Below are positions 43,026 through 54,601 of a stretch of DNA of 64,000 nucleotides, piece after piece. The translations under genes were made by a program, and so were the position numbers. Positions within the stretch are counted from its first letter, which is position 1, and each line of letters starts with the position of its first letter. Source of the stretch: Lentinus brumalis (taxonomy: Eukaryota > Basidiomycota > Agaricomycetes > Polyporales > Polyporaceae); contig MARA01000010.1 in assembly GCA_001792895.1 (NCBI GenBank), positions 1,116,001-1,180,000 on the forward strand, read 5' to 3'. The notes under the pieces are model-generated. The model was not told the DNA's origin, did not search any database, and saw only the letters and a program-made list of their open reading frames with translations.

Positions 43026-45319
43026 GCCACGCATTCTTACTCCCCGCTTTTCGTCCGCTGCATCTCTTGCCGATCATCGAATGCCGTACAGCCTTGGTGC
43101 AAGTGACCCCAGGATAGAGATGATAGAAGAGTGGGTCGTTGGCTTACGCCAGCAACGTCGGGGCGGTTGTCCGGGAGAAGCAGAGCGGCCGAGCGCCGCG
43201 CACGCATGCATGTATGTATACGATCCGGGTTGTGCTCGGTGCAGACAAGCTCTTGCTGTTCAAGAAGTGTTTCATTCGTCGTCTTCGGCGCCGTCTAATG
43301 CGATCACTGTCGGACGTCCATTCAGGGGAGCAGCAATGAGCGTCCGTCTCGTTTGGAAGGGAGGGTTGGATCAGACCGTACCTGGTCGCCTGCATGACAT
43401 CTGTAACGCAACGCGTGCGGGTGTCTGAGGATGCTCGCTCGCCTGCACGGCGGCGGTGGACGGAGATTCGTCTCTGCATTGCTGACGGGTGTGCATTGCT
43501 GACGGTGCAAGCAACAGGCTGCACGTCGGTCAGCTCTGCAGAGCGGGCTCTTTCAGGGTCGCAGCCGTGCAGTCGCATGCGGTCCGCGCCGGCTAAGAAG
43601 GTGGATGCGCAATCCTCGAGGCAACGGGAAGCCATCGATCGAAGCCCCGGGCTTCATGCGGGCACGCTAGAATCCGCGTCACGTCTAGGCATGGATGGCA
43701 CACGCACACTGGCACGTTGCCGCGAAGAGCAGTTGAGGTAAGCACACCGTCCACTCGCCCGCAGGAAATTGTCGTGGGCGATAGGACATGCAGTTGATCT
43801 TGCCGCCCTCGAAGGGGCCTCTTTTCTCCAGACGTCGCGCGGCCGCTAGCCGACGCGCAGGCCCACCTTGTTCTCTTGTTCTCTTATTCTGAGCAGTCTG
43901 GGCCGCTGCCTTTCTGTCCTCGAGTTGCGTAGCATGGCGTACTTATTGACCCCGATTATTGAGCCACCACCTCATGACGGGAGTCGGTGGCGCACCCAGC
44001 CCCGAGGAATAGAGTTATGGCATTTCTCCCGGACCGCCGAGGCGTTGGGACGGGCGGGAGGTCATTCCAATGCCGTTCCGTGAAAGGGAGCAATTACGTA
44101 CCGGAGCCTGCGCGAGCTTCTTAGGGCACGACGTCCCGTCTTCGCTGATATCATGTGTCGAGCTTCCATGAAGCGAGTCGGCGCATGCGCGCCTGCTGCA
44201 ACACGGTCATGAGCTCCGCCATTGATAGTTCTGAATATCGACTATCGGTGCATATGCATACCTGACAGAAGATAGAATAAAGGACCATGCGCACTCCATC
44301 ATCCCTGTCGGACGCCATCTTTCGCGCTCGGGGGTCATCGATCCTCGCTCCCCGAATTTGAGCCTTTTGGAAGGGAGGACCGTGAAGATATTGAGTTGCG
44401 AGCTGGCAGAGTGCGGTCAGCGGACAATATTCTGCGGTATCTCTTGACAGATCAGATATGCTCTGCGCAGAGTCTCTTCTTCTTGACGCGGCAATGCCGT
44501 GCAGCCCGACTGGGTTAGCTCGGAAATATGATTCTCTGGCAACGCAGACAGGCAGGTGCCTGATGAGTGGATACCTCACGGCATGCGGTGACGATGAGCT
44601 GGCTTGAGGCCCTCCGATGCGTTTATGGGAGTGGTAACAGGGACGCAGTGGCTGGCGGAGGGTGCGACATTCCCAGTATGGAAGTCGTGGTGTTGGACGT
44701 TGTACTTAGGCGAGCGACGGACGCCCACGGACTCCAGTTGCCATGCGCCCGGGCTGAGAACTTCGCCCGGTCTCTTTCGACTTCTGCTCTGCTGCAGAGA
44801 GCATTTACCCAGGCTCTCCGGCAACCTAGGTACCCCCACGCCTGCTGGACACCCACACGCTCCGCGGGGCATGCTGACAGACTTTGACAGTGCGTCATAA
44901 TGTCCCGGAAGAAGCCTGGTATTCAGTAACCGGACGTGGCATGTACGGTGCGAAACTGTCGTGCAGGGTCCCCAGAAACGCCTCAAATGCCTCGAGGGCC
45001 GGAGTTTGATGTCAATCAACTCATCTTCGACTTCTTGCATCATGAGCGCAGTCACTCAATGTCATAACAGCCAGCGCTCCGATCTGCAGGCAGAGCAGAA
45101 ACAGACGGCGAATTCCTCAGAACGGCGGGTCCGGGGTGCCCTGCGTGTGGCGACGACCTGCCCACCTTTCTGTCCTTCTTGCGCTGCCAGATCAATCTCC
45201 CTGTGGCCATATATCTGCACGGGCGAGGGTTCAGCGGCTTGGTGCCTGCTAGCAGCCCCGAGCCCGTCACTCCGCCCGTTCGCCTGCTTGTTCCTCCTCA
45301 CCCGGATTTGAAGCTACTC
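43026..45319. other. 2.3-kb gene-poor region
   Basis: No supported gene. A direct repeat TGCATTGCTGACGG occurs twice at about 43476-43505. A minus-strand frame at 44151-44579 (SDRDDGVRMVLYSIFCQVCI) and a minus-strand island near 44900-45000 (LEAFEAFLGTLHDSFAPYMP) look partly coding but are short, unconnected and not recognised; they may be remnants of decayed genes. Confidence 0.4.
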
Positions 45320-46817
45320 ATGGACCTCCGGGTCATAAATCTTACCCCGGCTACCAGCACAGAACAGGAGCGCGCACTCGATGAGGTCAAGGACTTTGCC
45401 TTGACAGATATGGACCGCGGCGGACAGGCGCGCTGGACGTATCGTATGCTCCAGGAGCCAGCGCTGTCGGAGGAGCTCAAGAGGTTCGCGGGCCCTTGCA
45501 CCTCTGCGTCGAACCGCGTCGACAGCGTCTCCTTCCAGCCGTGTAGGACTTGGCATTATCGCAGCCAAGACCGGTATAGGATTGAGGAGTGGACTCTCCC
45601 CGGCGGCACTTGGACGTACTCCGCGGTGTTCGATGGTGCGAGTGTTCGGTCCCTCCTTCTATTCCGAAGACCCAGTCCGATCTGATTGCCTCGATACAGG
45701 TCATATGAACCATGACACGGCGGACCACGTCTCGACTCACTTCGGGCCCTACCTGAAGAGCCGGCTCGACTCCGCTCTTCGGTCACGACCATCACCGTCC
45801 GCTCTCCCCAAACTCGTCTCCGATATTCTGAAACACTCGCTGGAGCATATCGACGGTGCCATGATCTCTGAATTCCTCGCCCTCTTTCCCCGCGAACCCA
45901 ATGCGCTCACGCGACTCGATCCTGCGCGTGCCAGACGCCTGGTAAATGAGAAAAAGGGGGAGAGTTCAGGATACAGTAAAACCGCACGAGCGTTTGGCGG
46001 CACCACCGCGCTGGTCACCCTCGTGGATCCTACAAGAAGCCATTTATGGGTGGCGAACGTAGGCGACTGCGTCGCGGGTAGGTCTCCACGCTGCTGCCCT
46101 AATTTTGCGTTCGCGCCCGCCGCTGACAAACGGAGTTAGTCCTAGGCGAGAAGGATCGATCCGGAAAGTGGCGGAGCAGGGTCGTCAACTCTATTCACAA
46201 TGGGAGCAACCCCGGGGAATTGGCCAGAATTCGGTCAGAGCATCCAGAAGAGGCGGACTGCGTATGGAATGACCGCGTTCTTGGCTTCCTTGCGCCTACC
46301 CGAGGTGAGTGGCGCCGTTCTCTATACTCGTGGTCCGCCTTCGACTTCCGATGTGCTCCGTTTAGCTATAGGCGACGCATGGCTGAAGCTCCCCGCTATT
46401 TATGCCGAGCTGGTGTTCAAGCACCTCGACTCGGACTGGCTTTCCGCCGAGATAATGGAGTCACACGTCCCGCGGATCCGCACACCGCCATACCTATCCA
46501 ATACGCCGGATGTGTATCACCTCGAGCTCGGCGCCGGAGCCCGCCAAGGCAGCGCCGCTCAGCGAGTGTTGATCCTCTGCTCCGATGGGCTGTCAGATCT
46601 GTATAACGGATACAGTTTCCAGGAGATGGCCGACGAATGGATTGAGCACATAGGTCGAGAGCTGGACTCGCCATCCGGCCCGGGTAATCTGGCGCTATCG
46701 CTTCTGCGAGAGGCCATTGGTGGGTCGGATGCCCAATTGGTGTCACGAAATTTGACGGTGGAGATGGAGGAGCGGTGGATGGACGATACCACCATACTTG
46801 TGCAGCGCCTTCCATAG
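45320..46817 (+). CDS. PP2C-family protein phosphatase
   Basis: Mn/Mg-dependent Ser/Thr phosphatase of the PPM/PP2C family. Exons: 45320-45635, 45700-46077, 46140-46304 and 46366-46817, with GT-AG introns in phase. The start at 45320 (MDLRVINLTPAT) is the first in-frame Met; the domain itself begins later (WTYRMLQEPALSEELKRF). Metal-binding motif AVFDGHMNHDTADHVSTHF is split by intron 1 and keeps the Asp-Gly-His. Next: RAFGGTTALVTLVDP, HLWVANVGDC, an intron, VLGEKDRSGKWRSRVVNSIH, VLGFLAPTRAIGDAWLKLPA, VLILCSDGLSDLYNG (metal-binding Asp in SDGL), and the C-terminal DDTTILVQRLP with Asp-Asp. All metal-ligand acidic residues of the family are present. Length about 436 residues. Resembles the PDP/Ptc-like group of basidiomycetes; substrate not inferable. 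Converges with the zinc-cluster gene. Confidence 0.88.
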
Positions 46818-47175
46818 TGCTTATGGACGGCGTTGCTTTGGATACCCTTAGGTCGTTGTACCGTGCGTGTTTGACGCTATAGTGAGCTGACATCGGACAT
46901 TACTACTTATGTACGCCAGCATATAATTCACGCGTCTGTGATGAGAGCGATGTACAGTATGAGTACATTGATACACGATTCGCCATAAACCCAAGTCGCA
47001 AAGCCGGCATAGACGCCGACATAACCTAGTCCCCTGCAGATAAGTAGTGGAGAACACGAAATGATGGGCCTATTACGTACAAGCACACGAGCAAAAACAG
47101 AGACTTAACAAAGCAGCTACGATTCGCACTGAAGACACAATCGATGAAGCGGATCGCGTGAGTTGAGGTGACATG
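46818..47175. other. convergent 3' intergenic region
   Basis: 3' untranslated regions of the PP2C gene and the double zinc-cluster gene. No other feature seen. Confidence 0.5.
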
Positions 47176-48844
47176 CTACCGCTTTATGCCACCTGGGATG
47201 GGCGGAGGAGGAGGCGGGAGGGAAGGCCCACGATACGATCCCGACTCCTCTTCGGAGGGACCTCTTGTCGCGCCGCCCTTCGCGCGAAGCTTGCACAGAG
47301 GGCAAAGACGGATGAACATCTCCACCATCGGCCAGGTAATCGTTGCCTAGATAACGAGACAAGTATCAGGCACCAATAGGGTTTACGGCATGGAGCAACG
47401 ATGATGCCAGCGGGAGAGCCACTCACCACCCCAATTCTACGGGCCTCAAACAGCATGGTCGACGACGATCCGTGATTCCTGTGAGTATACACGAGGACAT
47501 CATAGATCTGGTTCTGCACCGGGACACGCTCGAAGACGGCCGCGGATTGGGCTGGGCTCAGCCCGTTCTCCGCGAGCTTCTTCGCGCTCTCGCTGTTCTC
47601 CTCGCCATCGGCCTGCATGATGTAGTTTAGCCGCAGCTTCTCCTCGTCCTCGCGGTTCATGTGATAGAACGCGTCACGTGGAAGCAAGATAAGATGTCGC
47701 TTGGCCGAACCCGAGCGCGCATGGTGACAAGTCGCCCAAAGCTGCAGTCGGTTCGCCAACGACGTTATTCGGCCCTCGGCGATCGCACGCGCAACTTCTG
47801 CGTACGTCTCGGTGGTGAATGTGGCTGTTTCCCGTAGTTCGGGAGTGAGTCCGGCAAGGAACTTGGAGAGCGTGTCATCGTAGTGGTGTCGTGAAGGCAT
47901 CTCGATGGCGTTCACGGCGCGCAGACCGCGCACGACGATCTCCGGCAAGGGCACAAAGGACGGGTGCATCCACGGGTCGATGTGTGGTGTAGTGACAATC
48001 ATTCCCTACAGACAGGGTGATGAACAATTAGTAAGAGTGATGTCGCCAAAGTGATAATGGGTCCGTACCCATGCAAACGAGCCATCGGACCCTGTTTGCT
48101 GGAACGATCCATCCGGGTCTTGTTCCATTGGCGCGTCTTCATCGATCGGTGCACCCCCTGGAGGTGGTGGATGTGGAGGTACATATCGTCTGAGCTGAGC
48201 TTCGGTGCGACTCTCACCCTCGTATGCAGGCCCTGCAGAGGGCCCTTCCGGCGAACCGACCGGTGGTGAATCCTCATCCTGATCATTGACTAGGAACGAT
48301 GCCGTCTTGGAAGCGTAGGGCGCCACTGGACGGTTGCCGACCGGACCGTGATCGGTAGGGACCTTGTGCCTCTTCTTGGGAGTATAATTGCAATCTGTCT
48401 CGTTGTCTTCTGTGCAGTGATTGCACACAGGAAGATTTCTGTCGCACTAAGACAGCGCGAATTTGAGGGTGAGGGAAATAGGGCACGTGCAGGGGCATAC
48501 CTTAAGGTTCTTCAATCGGCAGCGGTCGCATCTCGGAATGCCGCGGTGAGCAGGGGTAGGAAGCGGGGTATATTTGCACTCTCGTCCGGTGGACCACGCA
48601 CAGTGGTTGCAGGTCGGCAGGACTCGGTCGCACTGACCAGGTTGAGGAAGGGGAAACTAAACGAGCGGAGAAGACACACCTTGAGGTTATTTAATCGACA
48701 GTGGTCACATCGTGGCTTCCCTCTCCTCCCTTTCCATTGCGATTGTCTTGCCATATACATCTTCGGGTTGGGTATACGAATTTTGAGCTGACCGTCGTCG
48801 CCAGACTCGTTCCCGGATTCGCTGCCGTCCGGAGAATCAGCCAT
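47176..48844 (-). CDS. double Zn2Cys6 protein with integrase-like H2C2 zinc module
   Basis: Putative transcription regulator. ATG at 48844 (MADSPDGSESGNESGDDGQL). Exon 1 ends with RCDHCRLNNLK; after two GT-AG introns (about 48680-48630 and 48505-48450) the product reads two adjacent binuclear zinc clusters: RCDHCRLNNLKCDRVLPTCN then HCAWSTGREC, and RCDRCRLKNLKCDRNLPVCN then HCTEDNETDC, each CxxC-x6-C-x6-CxxC-x7-C. An acidic/Pro linker (about residues 105-175) follows, then an intron at 48050-48003 and a helical region WMHPSFVPLPEIVVRGLRAV, TYAEVARAIAEGRITSL. Near the end, IYDVLVYTHRNHGSSSTMLF and ATITWPMVEMFIRLCPLC give the H-x3-H ... C-x2-C arrangement of integrase H2C2 zinc-binding domains. 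End GGIKR, TAG 47178-47176. About 480 residues. The role is inferred; no catalytic DDE core is present. Confidence 0.8.
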
Positions 48845-50695
48845 AGGGGATGTTGCGATATACCTATCCAAGTCTGACCGTTATTTTCGACGACAGAAGG
48901 TGGGGTAAACCACGATGTGTGTACACGTACCCAGGATGTTAAGTAGTTGGGTGTGGAACCGTCACCGACAAAGCAGTAGATGGGATAAAGCAGCCCCGAA
49001 GAACTAAGCATTCAACGGCTGAAGACCGTCGAAGAGGCTGGATTGTCGAGGACAGGCGAGATATGGGGGAGGGGAGTGCCGGAGAGGAAAGACGAGGCAG
49101 GCAAGAAGGAACGATGCGAAGCCGTGCCGACGTGAGTTTGTATAGACAAGAAACCAAATCCGGTCAAACGAACCTAGTCAGCGCAGTGACTTGTGACCCC
49201 ATACGATGTCACACTTAGATCCGCTGGTGCTCACGCCATCGCTCAGCTGCGCATACAGCTGCATACAGTCTGTTCAGCGCGACAGATGCCTCCTCCATGT
49301 TCTACTGTGCCCGATATCACGAGTGCGCCTCCTTCGACGCCAACTCTAGCCACAGAAAGTGAGACAGACCGAAATACGTATGGTGCACACAGGCTAAGTA
49401 AGGGCTTGCACAGGTGATGCCAATGGGAGCCGCCGGCCGCCGGGTTATATTGATTCTTCTTACCATATATGGGTACTTACTTTTGTCTCCCATGTTACTG
49501 TACCGATACATACATTGTCGGAACAATTCGCCCGCAGCCCAATTTCTCTGCCAACCGAATACCCATCGGCTGCTAACGGCCGACAATGCCTGTAGATAGT
49601 CTAAGGATCGGGTCATAGACCAGCAACTAAGCTGTAGTCGACTTGGAACCGGATTACTTATGTACTTGAAGTATGAATCCCTCATGCGGCATTTCGCCGT
49701 CAGTCTGGCCCGACTCTCATGCTGATGCTGCCTCCCATCTCGCAGATTCCCGCTCATCAGAAACCTGGGCGGGTGGAGAGATCAGAGCAGCGTCGCACGT
49801 ACACAGCAGTTGGCTGCCTTCATCGCTCCCCCACCTTCCCGGAAAACGACGTAACTGTGATGAGTGCGCTGTGAGCTGGACCTACGATGGCGTGCTCACC
49901 TATACGCTGAGTAGACACCGTTCGTGCGCCATCAAGTTTGTCGAACGTGCAACAAGATATTCATAGCGCCCTGACGAGTCTTGCCGTTATAACTCCCTCC
50001 CTCCGTCATCATGCATGGATGAACCAGCCTGACGGTCGCGACAACGCTGGAATCACTAACATCTCCTCTATTGGCAGCCGGCAGCGACGACTGGCGACGT
50101 GAGCATGTCAGTGATGAACGTTAACAATGAACGTGGGCGAGCCAGGGACAGAACTTCGCATGGTACGAACGTGGTCCGGCGAGAAGGGAGTATTCATGTG
50201 GAAACTGTCAGGAAGCAGAGCTAGTAACGTGGCGAACACCCTCACAAGGAAGGTGCTCGCCCACACGACTGGCGTCTACTCGAGATCAAGCCAATTGTGG
50301 ACCCAAACGCCGTAGAGGCGGCGCTCGGATACTGCATCTCTGCCCGCCCATCGCAGGTCTGCAAATCTCAACGCTTCCTCGTCGCCCTCTAGGATGGTTC
50401 CCCGTCAGACTTCCCCCATTCCGAGCTTGCATCACATGGTTGTGTCGTTCAAAGTAGCCTGCATCAGCGTAACAGCCGTCCATACGCCGGGCATGGCTTC
50501 TGGTTGCTGCCTGCCGAAGCATGTGCTCCGGGGTGGACATACATGTCGCTTCTCGTTCACACCGCCGTGAGTGTGGTCGAAGCGATACCGGGTAGCTATA
50601 AAGCACGAAAAGGTTTGTGCTGAGGGTTCTCAGCCGTTTGCTTCTCAGGCCCCCTCCTCTCGAGCGCGTCTTCCCACCAGCCGTAGCGAAAAACC
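48845..50695. other. 1.8-kb gene-poor region
   Basis: Upstream region of the double zinc-cluster gene, then sequence without supported genes, then the promoter of the secreted-protein gene with TATAAA at 50597-50602. Short frames on both strands lack conserved character. Confidence 0.4.
50597..50602 (+). promoter_or_regulatory. TATA box of secreted-protein gene
   Basis: GCTATAAAGC context, 94 bases before the start codon at 50696. Confidence 0.55.
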
Positions 50696-51624
50696 ATGTT
50701 CACCACGATATCTGCGGTCCTTCTTGCTGGGGTTTTTGCCGCTTCTTCAGCTGTCTATGGAGCAATTGCGCAGAAGCGTGCCGCTGCGTTCGCTAACCCA
50801 GCGTCCGGGGGTGGCTCCATGTTCGTCAACACATTGAACGGGCTTGGAGAACCTCTCAACGTGAATCGGCCGCAAGCCTTGTCTCGCATGCCCAACTCAG
50901 CCTACTGACCTATGCTTGCCACACCAGGTGATCATCTCAGGCTTGAGCTCTCCCGAAGTCTTGAACGAGGATGGCCTCATCAACTACGCGAAGGCCATTG
51001 GATTGTGAGTCTACTAGTGCGGATCATCTAGCGCATTGAGCACATGGTCAAAGCTATCCCCTTTCAGCTCGACGGAATGCTTTGGAATCCATCTTGGGGA
51101 CCCCTTCCCTGCCAACCTTGGTGACGGCCATGGCCCGGTGAATCAGACGGTCGAGCTTCGGCAAGACTTTGGCAGCTCCGGGGTCGGCACCTGCCTCGAG
51201 TCTCTTATCGGAGGCAACCACTTCCGCGTATACTTCCAGAACGGCCCCTCTGCGAACACTGGTGCGGCCTTCCTCGCGTGAGCACTACTTCTGGTTGCGT
51301 CTACTGGACTACTGGCTCACGTTCGGGCGACCAGCGTCTCGAAAGAGAAGTCTGTCTCAGACCACCACGACATTGTCACCGACGGGTATGACATAGGCCG
51401 TGATGCCCTTGTGTCAGCGGCAGTGGGTACGCATGACTTTGGCGGTAAGACGTACGTCACTGCCGCCGAAAACATCACCGGCCTCATGGCCGTAGGCTCG
51501 CAAGGGGTGAACCATGGTGCGTTCATTGCTGTTCTCTCCGACGTCGAGCTTCGCTGACACTCGCTTTATGACAGGCATCGCTGTCGATGGCATTGTCACG
51601 CTTCTCACGGTCACCGTCCAGTGA
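50696..51624 (+). CDS. secreted protein of unknown function
   Basis: No domain recognised. Start MFTTISAVLLAGVFAASSAV at 50696 is a good signal peptide (cleavage near VYG or IAQ-K; a KR at residues 26-27 could be a Kex2 site). Five exons with GT-AG introns; internal joins checked by phase: EPLN to VIISGLSSPEVLNEDGLINY, AIGF to STECFGIHLGDPFPANLGDG, FLA to VSKEKSVSDHHDIVTDGY, and GVNHG to IAVDGIVTLLTVTVQ, stop 51622-51624. About 245 mature residues. Cys appear at ECFG and GTCLES, possibly one disulphide; one N-glycosylation site at ENIT and another at VNQT. The sequence is well-behaved and looks like a conserved Agaricomycete secreted family without assigned function. Base composition does not differ from its neighbours. 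Confidence 0.75.
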
Positions 51625-52196
51625 TCCAGTAAGGGGAGGTGTAGACATTGAATGCACATCAATTTCTGCTCCGCAACCCACCCGCTTCGATTCCATCGGT
51701 CAGAGAGATATTGGTGCATGTGTCTTCGCAACAGATGACATCACGACTTCGCTGCATGTGCATGTACATATGTATATCCTTGTACTTCTATTCGGGTTCG
51801 CCGGTATGGAAACATCAACATGCGAACATAGTTCCAGCTGTCATCCACAGTGCCGCGTGGACGCAACACAGGTTTGAGACCATGCGGGGGCGGCGGTATC
51901 GCGGTGCACAGAGCGGCGAACAGATAGTTCCGCCAGTAACGCTTCGCAGATGGATCCACCTCTAGTCGTGCACTATGGACTTCCGGGAAGTCTATAGGCG
52001 CAAGGCGACAGGCCGGTATCCGTGAAGTGTGAAGCAATTAACTACTCTGACACACAAAGCGACCTCCGAGACACAGACTAGCGTCGGGGAGATTTAGACC
52101 GGTTTCTTATTCGAACGCTCTGCGTACACACAACGGTGCCATGTGAACTAGAGTGTCTACATCCTCCTCCTGAAGCGGAGGACAAATCGACTCCGT
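51625..52196. other. convergent 3' intergenic region
   Basis: 3' regions of the secreted-protein gene (+) and F-box paralog B (-). Nothing else seen. Confidence 0.45.
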
Positions 52197-53695
52197 CTAT
52201 CCACTATCCCCACGCCCCTGAGCGCTCCGCAAGACACGGGAGCCCATTCGATACGCATGGTTCATAGAGGAAACCCAGTCCGCGTCCACTTCCGGCGATG
52301 CGATCAGGTCCAAGAGCCGGCCTGCTGCTGACCCCCGTGGGCGAAGAGCGTGCAGCTTCACGAAGGCACTGTTCATCTCTTGGTACTCTCGAAACGATGG
52401 AATCTTGAAGTGTGGTGCGACTGCCGGGTCTGACAACACGGCGGACTGCTCCGCTGTGCTGACACCGAGTATCGCGCGACCCCGATTCTCGGATGATTGA
52501 GCCTGAGCCAGCATACAGGTCGCAAATTCCTTGTACAAGCCTTGGATATCCTGTACGCTGACCCATTCACCGTCTGAGTAGTGCGCATAGAACCAAGCCG
52601 GTGAGAACCGGATTGAGCGAAGCGAGGGGCAGCGTTCTCCAAGAGACCGGGCGAGCTGGGGGAGGTTGCTCGTGGACAATCCTGTTCGATCCTTTGTCAA
52701 GAAGTCGAGATATAGCAGTCGCCGAAATCCGGTGACAAATTGAAGGAACATCTCACAGAGAGGCTGTAAGCGGCGTGATGTTAGCATGCGGTCTCAGAGA
52801 CTGGTAACTTGGATATGAAATTCACCTCGTCAAAGGAGTACGAATAGGCTTGCATTGAGAATTTGGTCAGCCCCGGAAGATGTCGCGGAATGGCGGAGAG
52901 GATCCTGAAGGTCTCTTCAGGAGGACTGGGAGTATGGTGCATGCGGTGCATGACGTGGACGGCACTGACCGGTCCCGTGGACGACTTGCAGGAGCGCGCC
53001 ATGTGCTCCACGGTCAACTCGGTAAATACCCGCTGAGCATACGCAGTGACGAACACCCGTTCGACAGGACGACCGGGTACAAGGCTGCTAATCACAGCGG
53101 CCGTCGCGTATATGGACTGAAGGTTCGGGAGCGCAGAAGGGTCCAGGGAAATTGGCAAAACAGGTTCCCCGTAGAACATAAACCTGTGGATGGCGAGTTG
53201 CTCTCCGAGCCAGATGGAAAGGTCGGCATCCCACTGGCAAACCAGCGCTAGATGGGTGATGCCCACAGGGCTACCACGAAGATACCGTCCGGGGGCATCT
53301 TCGCCGAGGTTCAACTCGAGAGACACGAGAAGTGGCATGTTGCGTAGCGCACACCTCAAGAGTCTCCCAAACGCATCGGTGAGGTGGGGCAAAGTGTCCG
53401 CGGCCAGATGCATGGTGAAGATGCGTGCATATTTTGCCAGCTCGGGATGCTTGCTCATCGTCCTCAGACATTTGACCGCGGCTGCAGGTCGCATGAGACA
53501 CACGTCCGTATACAGCCGAGAAGCTGCCACATTCCGGACAGCACTGTTGACAAGGCACAGCTTTGTGAGGGTGTGTTGGTCGGTGTGATCGGCTACGATG
53601 TGGAGGAGTTCGAGGGGAAGATGCAGGAGTCTGTCTTCGCAAGAGTCAGTCGATGAAGGATGGATCTTAAGGCCTAACCTAACGCCTCCTACCAC
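52197..53695 (-). CDS. F-box/LRR-like protein, paralog B
   Basis: Inverted paralog of the gene at 34245-35755, about 18 kb away. Exon 1 (53695 to about 52830) has the F-box-like LHLPLELLHIVADHTDQHTL, TKLCLVNSAVRNVAASRLYT, then CLRTMSKHPELAKYARIFTM, LRNMPLLVSLELNLGEDAPG and LPNLQSIYATAAVISSLVPG. An intron (about 52825-52768, between YSYSFDE and PLCEMFLQFVTGFRRLLYLD) stands at the same place as in paralog A. Exon 2 ends RSAQGRGDSG, stop 52199-52197. As in paralog A, no ATG precedes the F-box in this exon (frame opens at GTG 53695), so a missing upstream exon is likely. Both copies are intact after the F-box, with many substitutions, so the duplication is not recent. Confidence 0.7.
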
Positions 53696-54601
53696 CCACC
53701 TTTGGGACCGTTTTGTGCATCAAACATGCTCATCTCGACCGTAACGCTTGAGAGCCAGACGCGCTAGGATGGGCGTGGATCAATCTGGACCAATGTGGTG
53801 TAATCGGCGTCTCGTCTACAGCGGGGACGGATTGTATCACTCGATCTTGAAGCAGATGGAACGTCAACTTGAGCTATGATGCATTGGAACCACAATGCAG
53901 GTTAGACTTACGCTTGTACGTGCTATCACGCTTGGCAAGCTTCGGGGACTTTCGGGGACCGTGCGGACCCACGGAGACAAAAATCGCGGTTCGTCGATGG
54001 GTGGACAAGGAGTCTCGGAAATGATTGTAACGTCCCATAAGCTCAAGAAGTGACTGCTTGGAATCGGCTAGATAAGATAAGATGGAACCAGGTCCTGAGG
54101 GGACTCGGACGACGGACGACGACCTCAAGACAACCTCGAGGCAGCTCGAGGCTCGGACATCCGAGGGCCAAGGCAGACTCAGAAAAGAAACACGAGGATA
54201 TGTCTTCTTGTACATCGCGTCATCATATGCTCTTCAGAGATAACGTGGACGGAACTTGGAGGTCGTAAGCCAGGGGGCGCAGTAACGACGTCTCTTCTAA
54301 ATCTTATGACTCAAGAACGTGCATGGATTACTTGCTGAGATGATTCTACATGAATGTAGAGGTATACCAGAACGGTTGTGTTGCATGGTGCGACAAACGA
54401 TATTCGGAAATGTGGTGTTGTACAGTGTGTGATGTATTGTATAGTCAATCCAAATGGGAAGATGATGGAGAGGGTGGGGATGGGGAATATAAACAATGTG
54501 TCATACTCTCAAAGTCAAGGTCAAGAGTTCGACAGAGTCCTCGCAATATGCCTCGCGCGCAAAAACGTAGCATGCGGGGTACGAAGCGATCACGACGTCC
54601 G
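53696..54601. other. F-box paralog B upstream region and Dbf4 3' region
   Basis: Contains the shared 21-bp element (54065-54085) and otherwise no gene. A possible first exon of paralog B (KQSLLELMGRYNHF on the minus strand near 54010-54055) is speculative. Confidence 0.4.
54065..54085 (-). promoter_or_regulatory. 21-bp GATA-rich element upstream of paralog B
   Basis: Reverse complement of 33917-33937 with one mismatch (20 of 21). On the minus strand it reads CCATCTTATCTTATCTAGCC followed by G, with two GATA cores in tandem. Confidence 0.6.

Noticed and set aside
43140..43640. Minus-strand frame of 163 codons with RRRRRRR run
   Set aside because: Low-complexity, no splice signals that extend it, no homology recognised.
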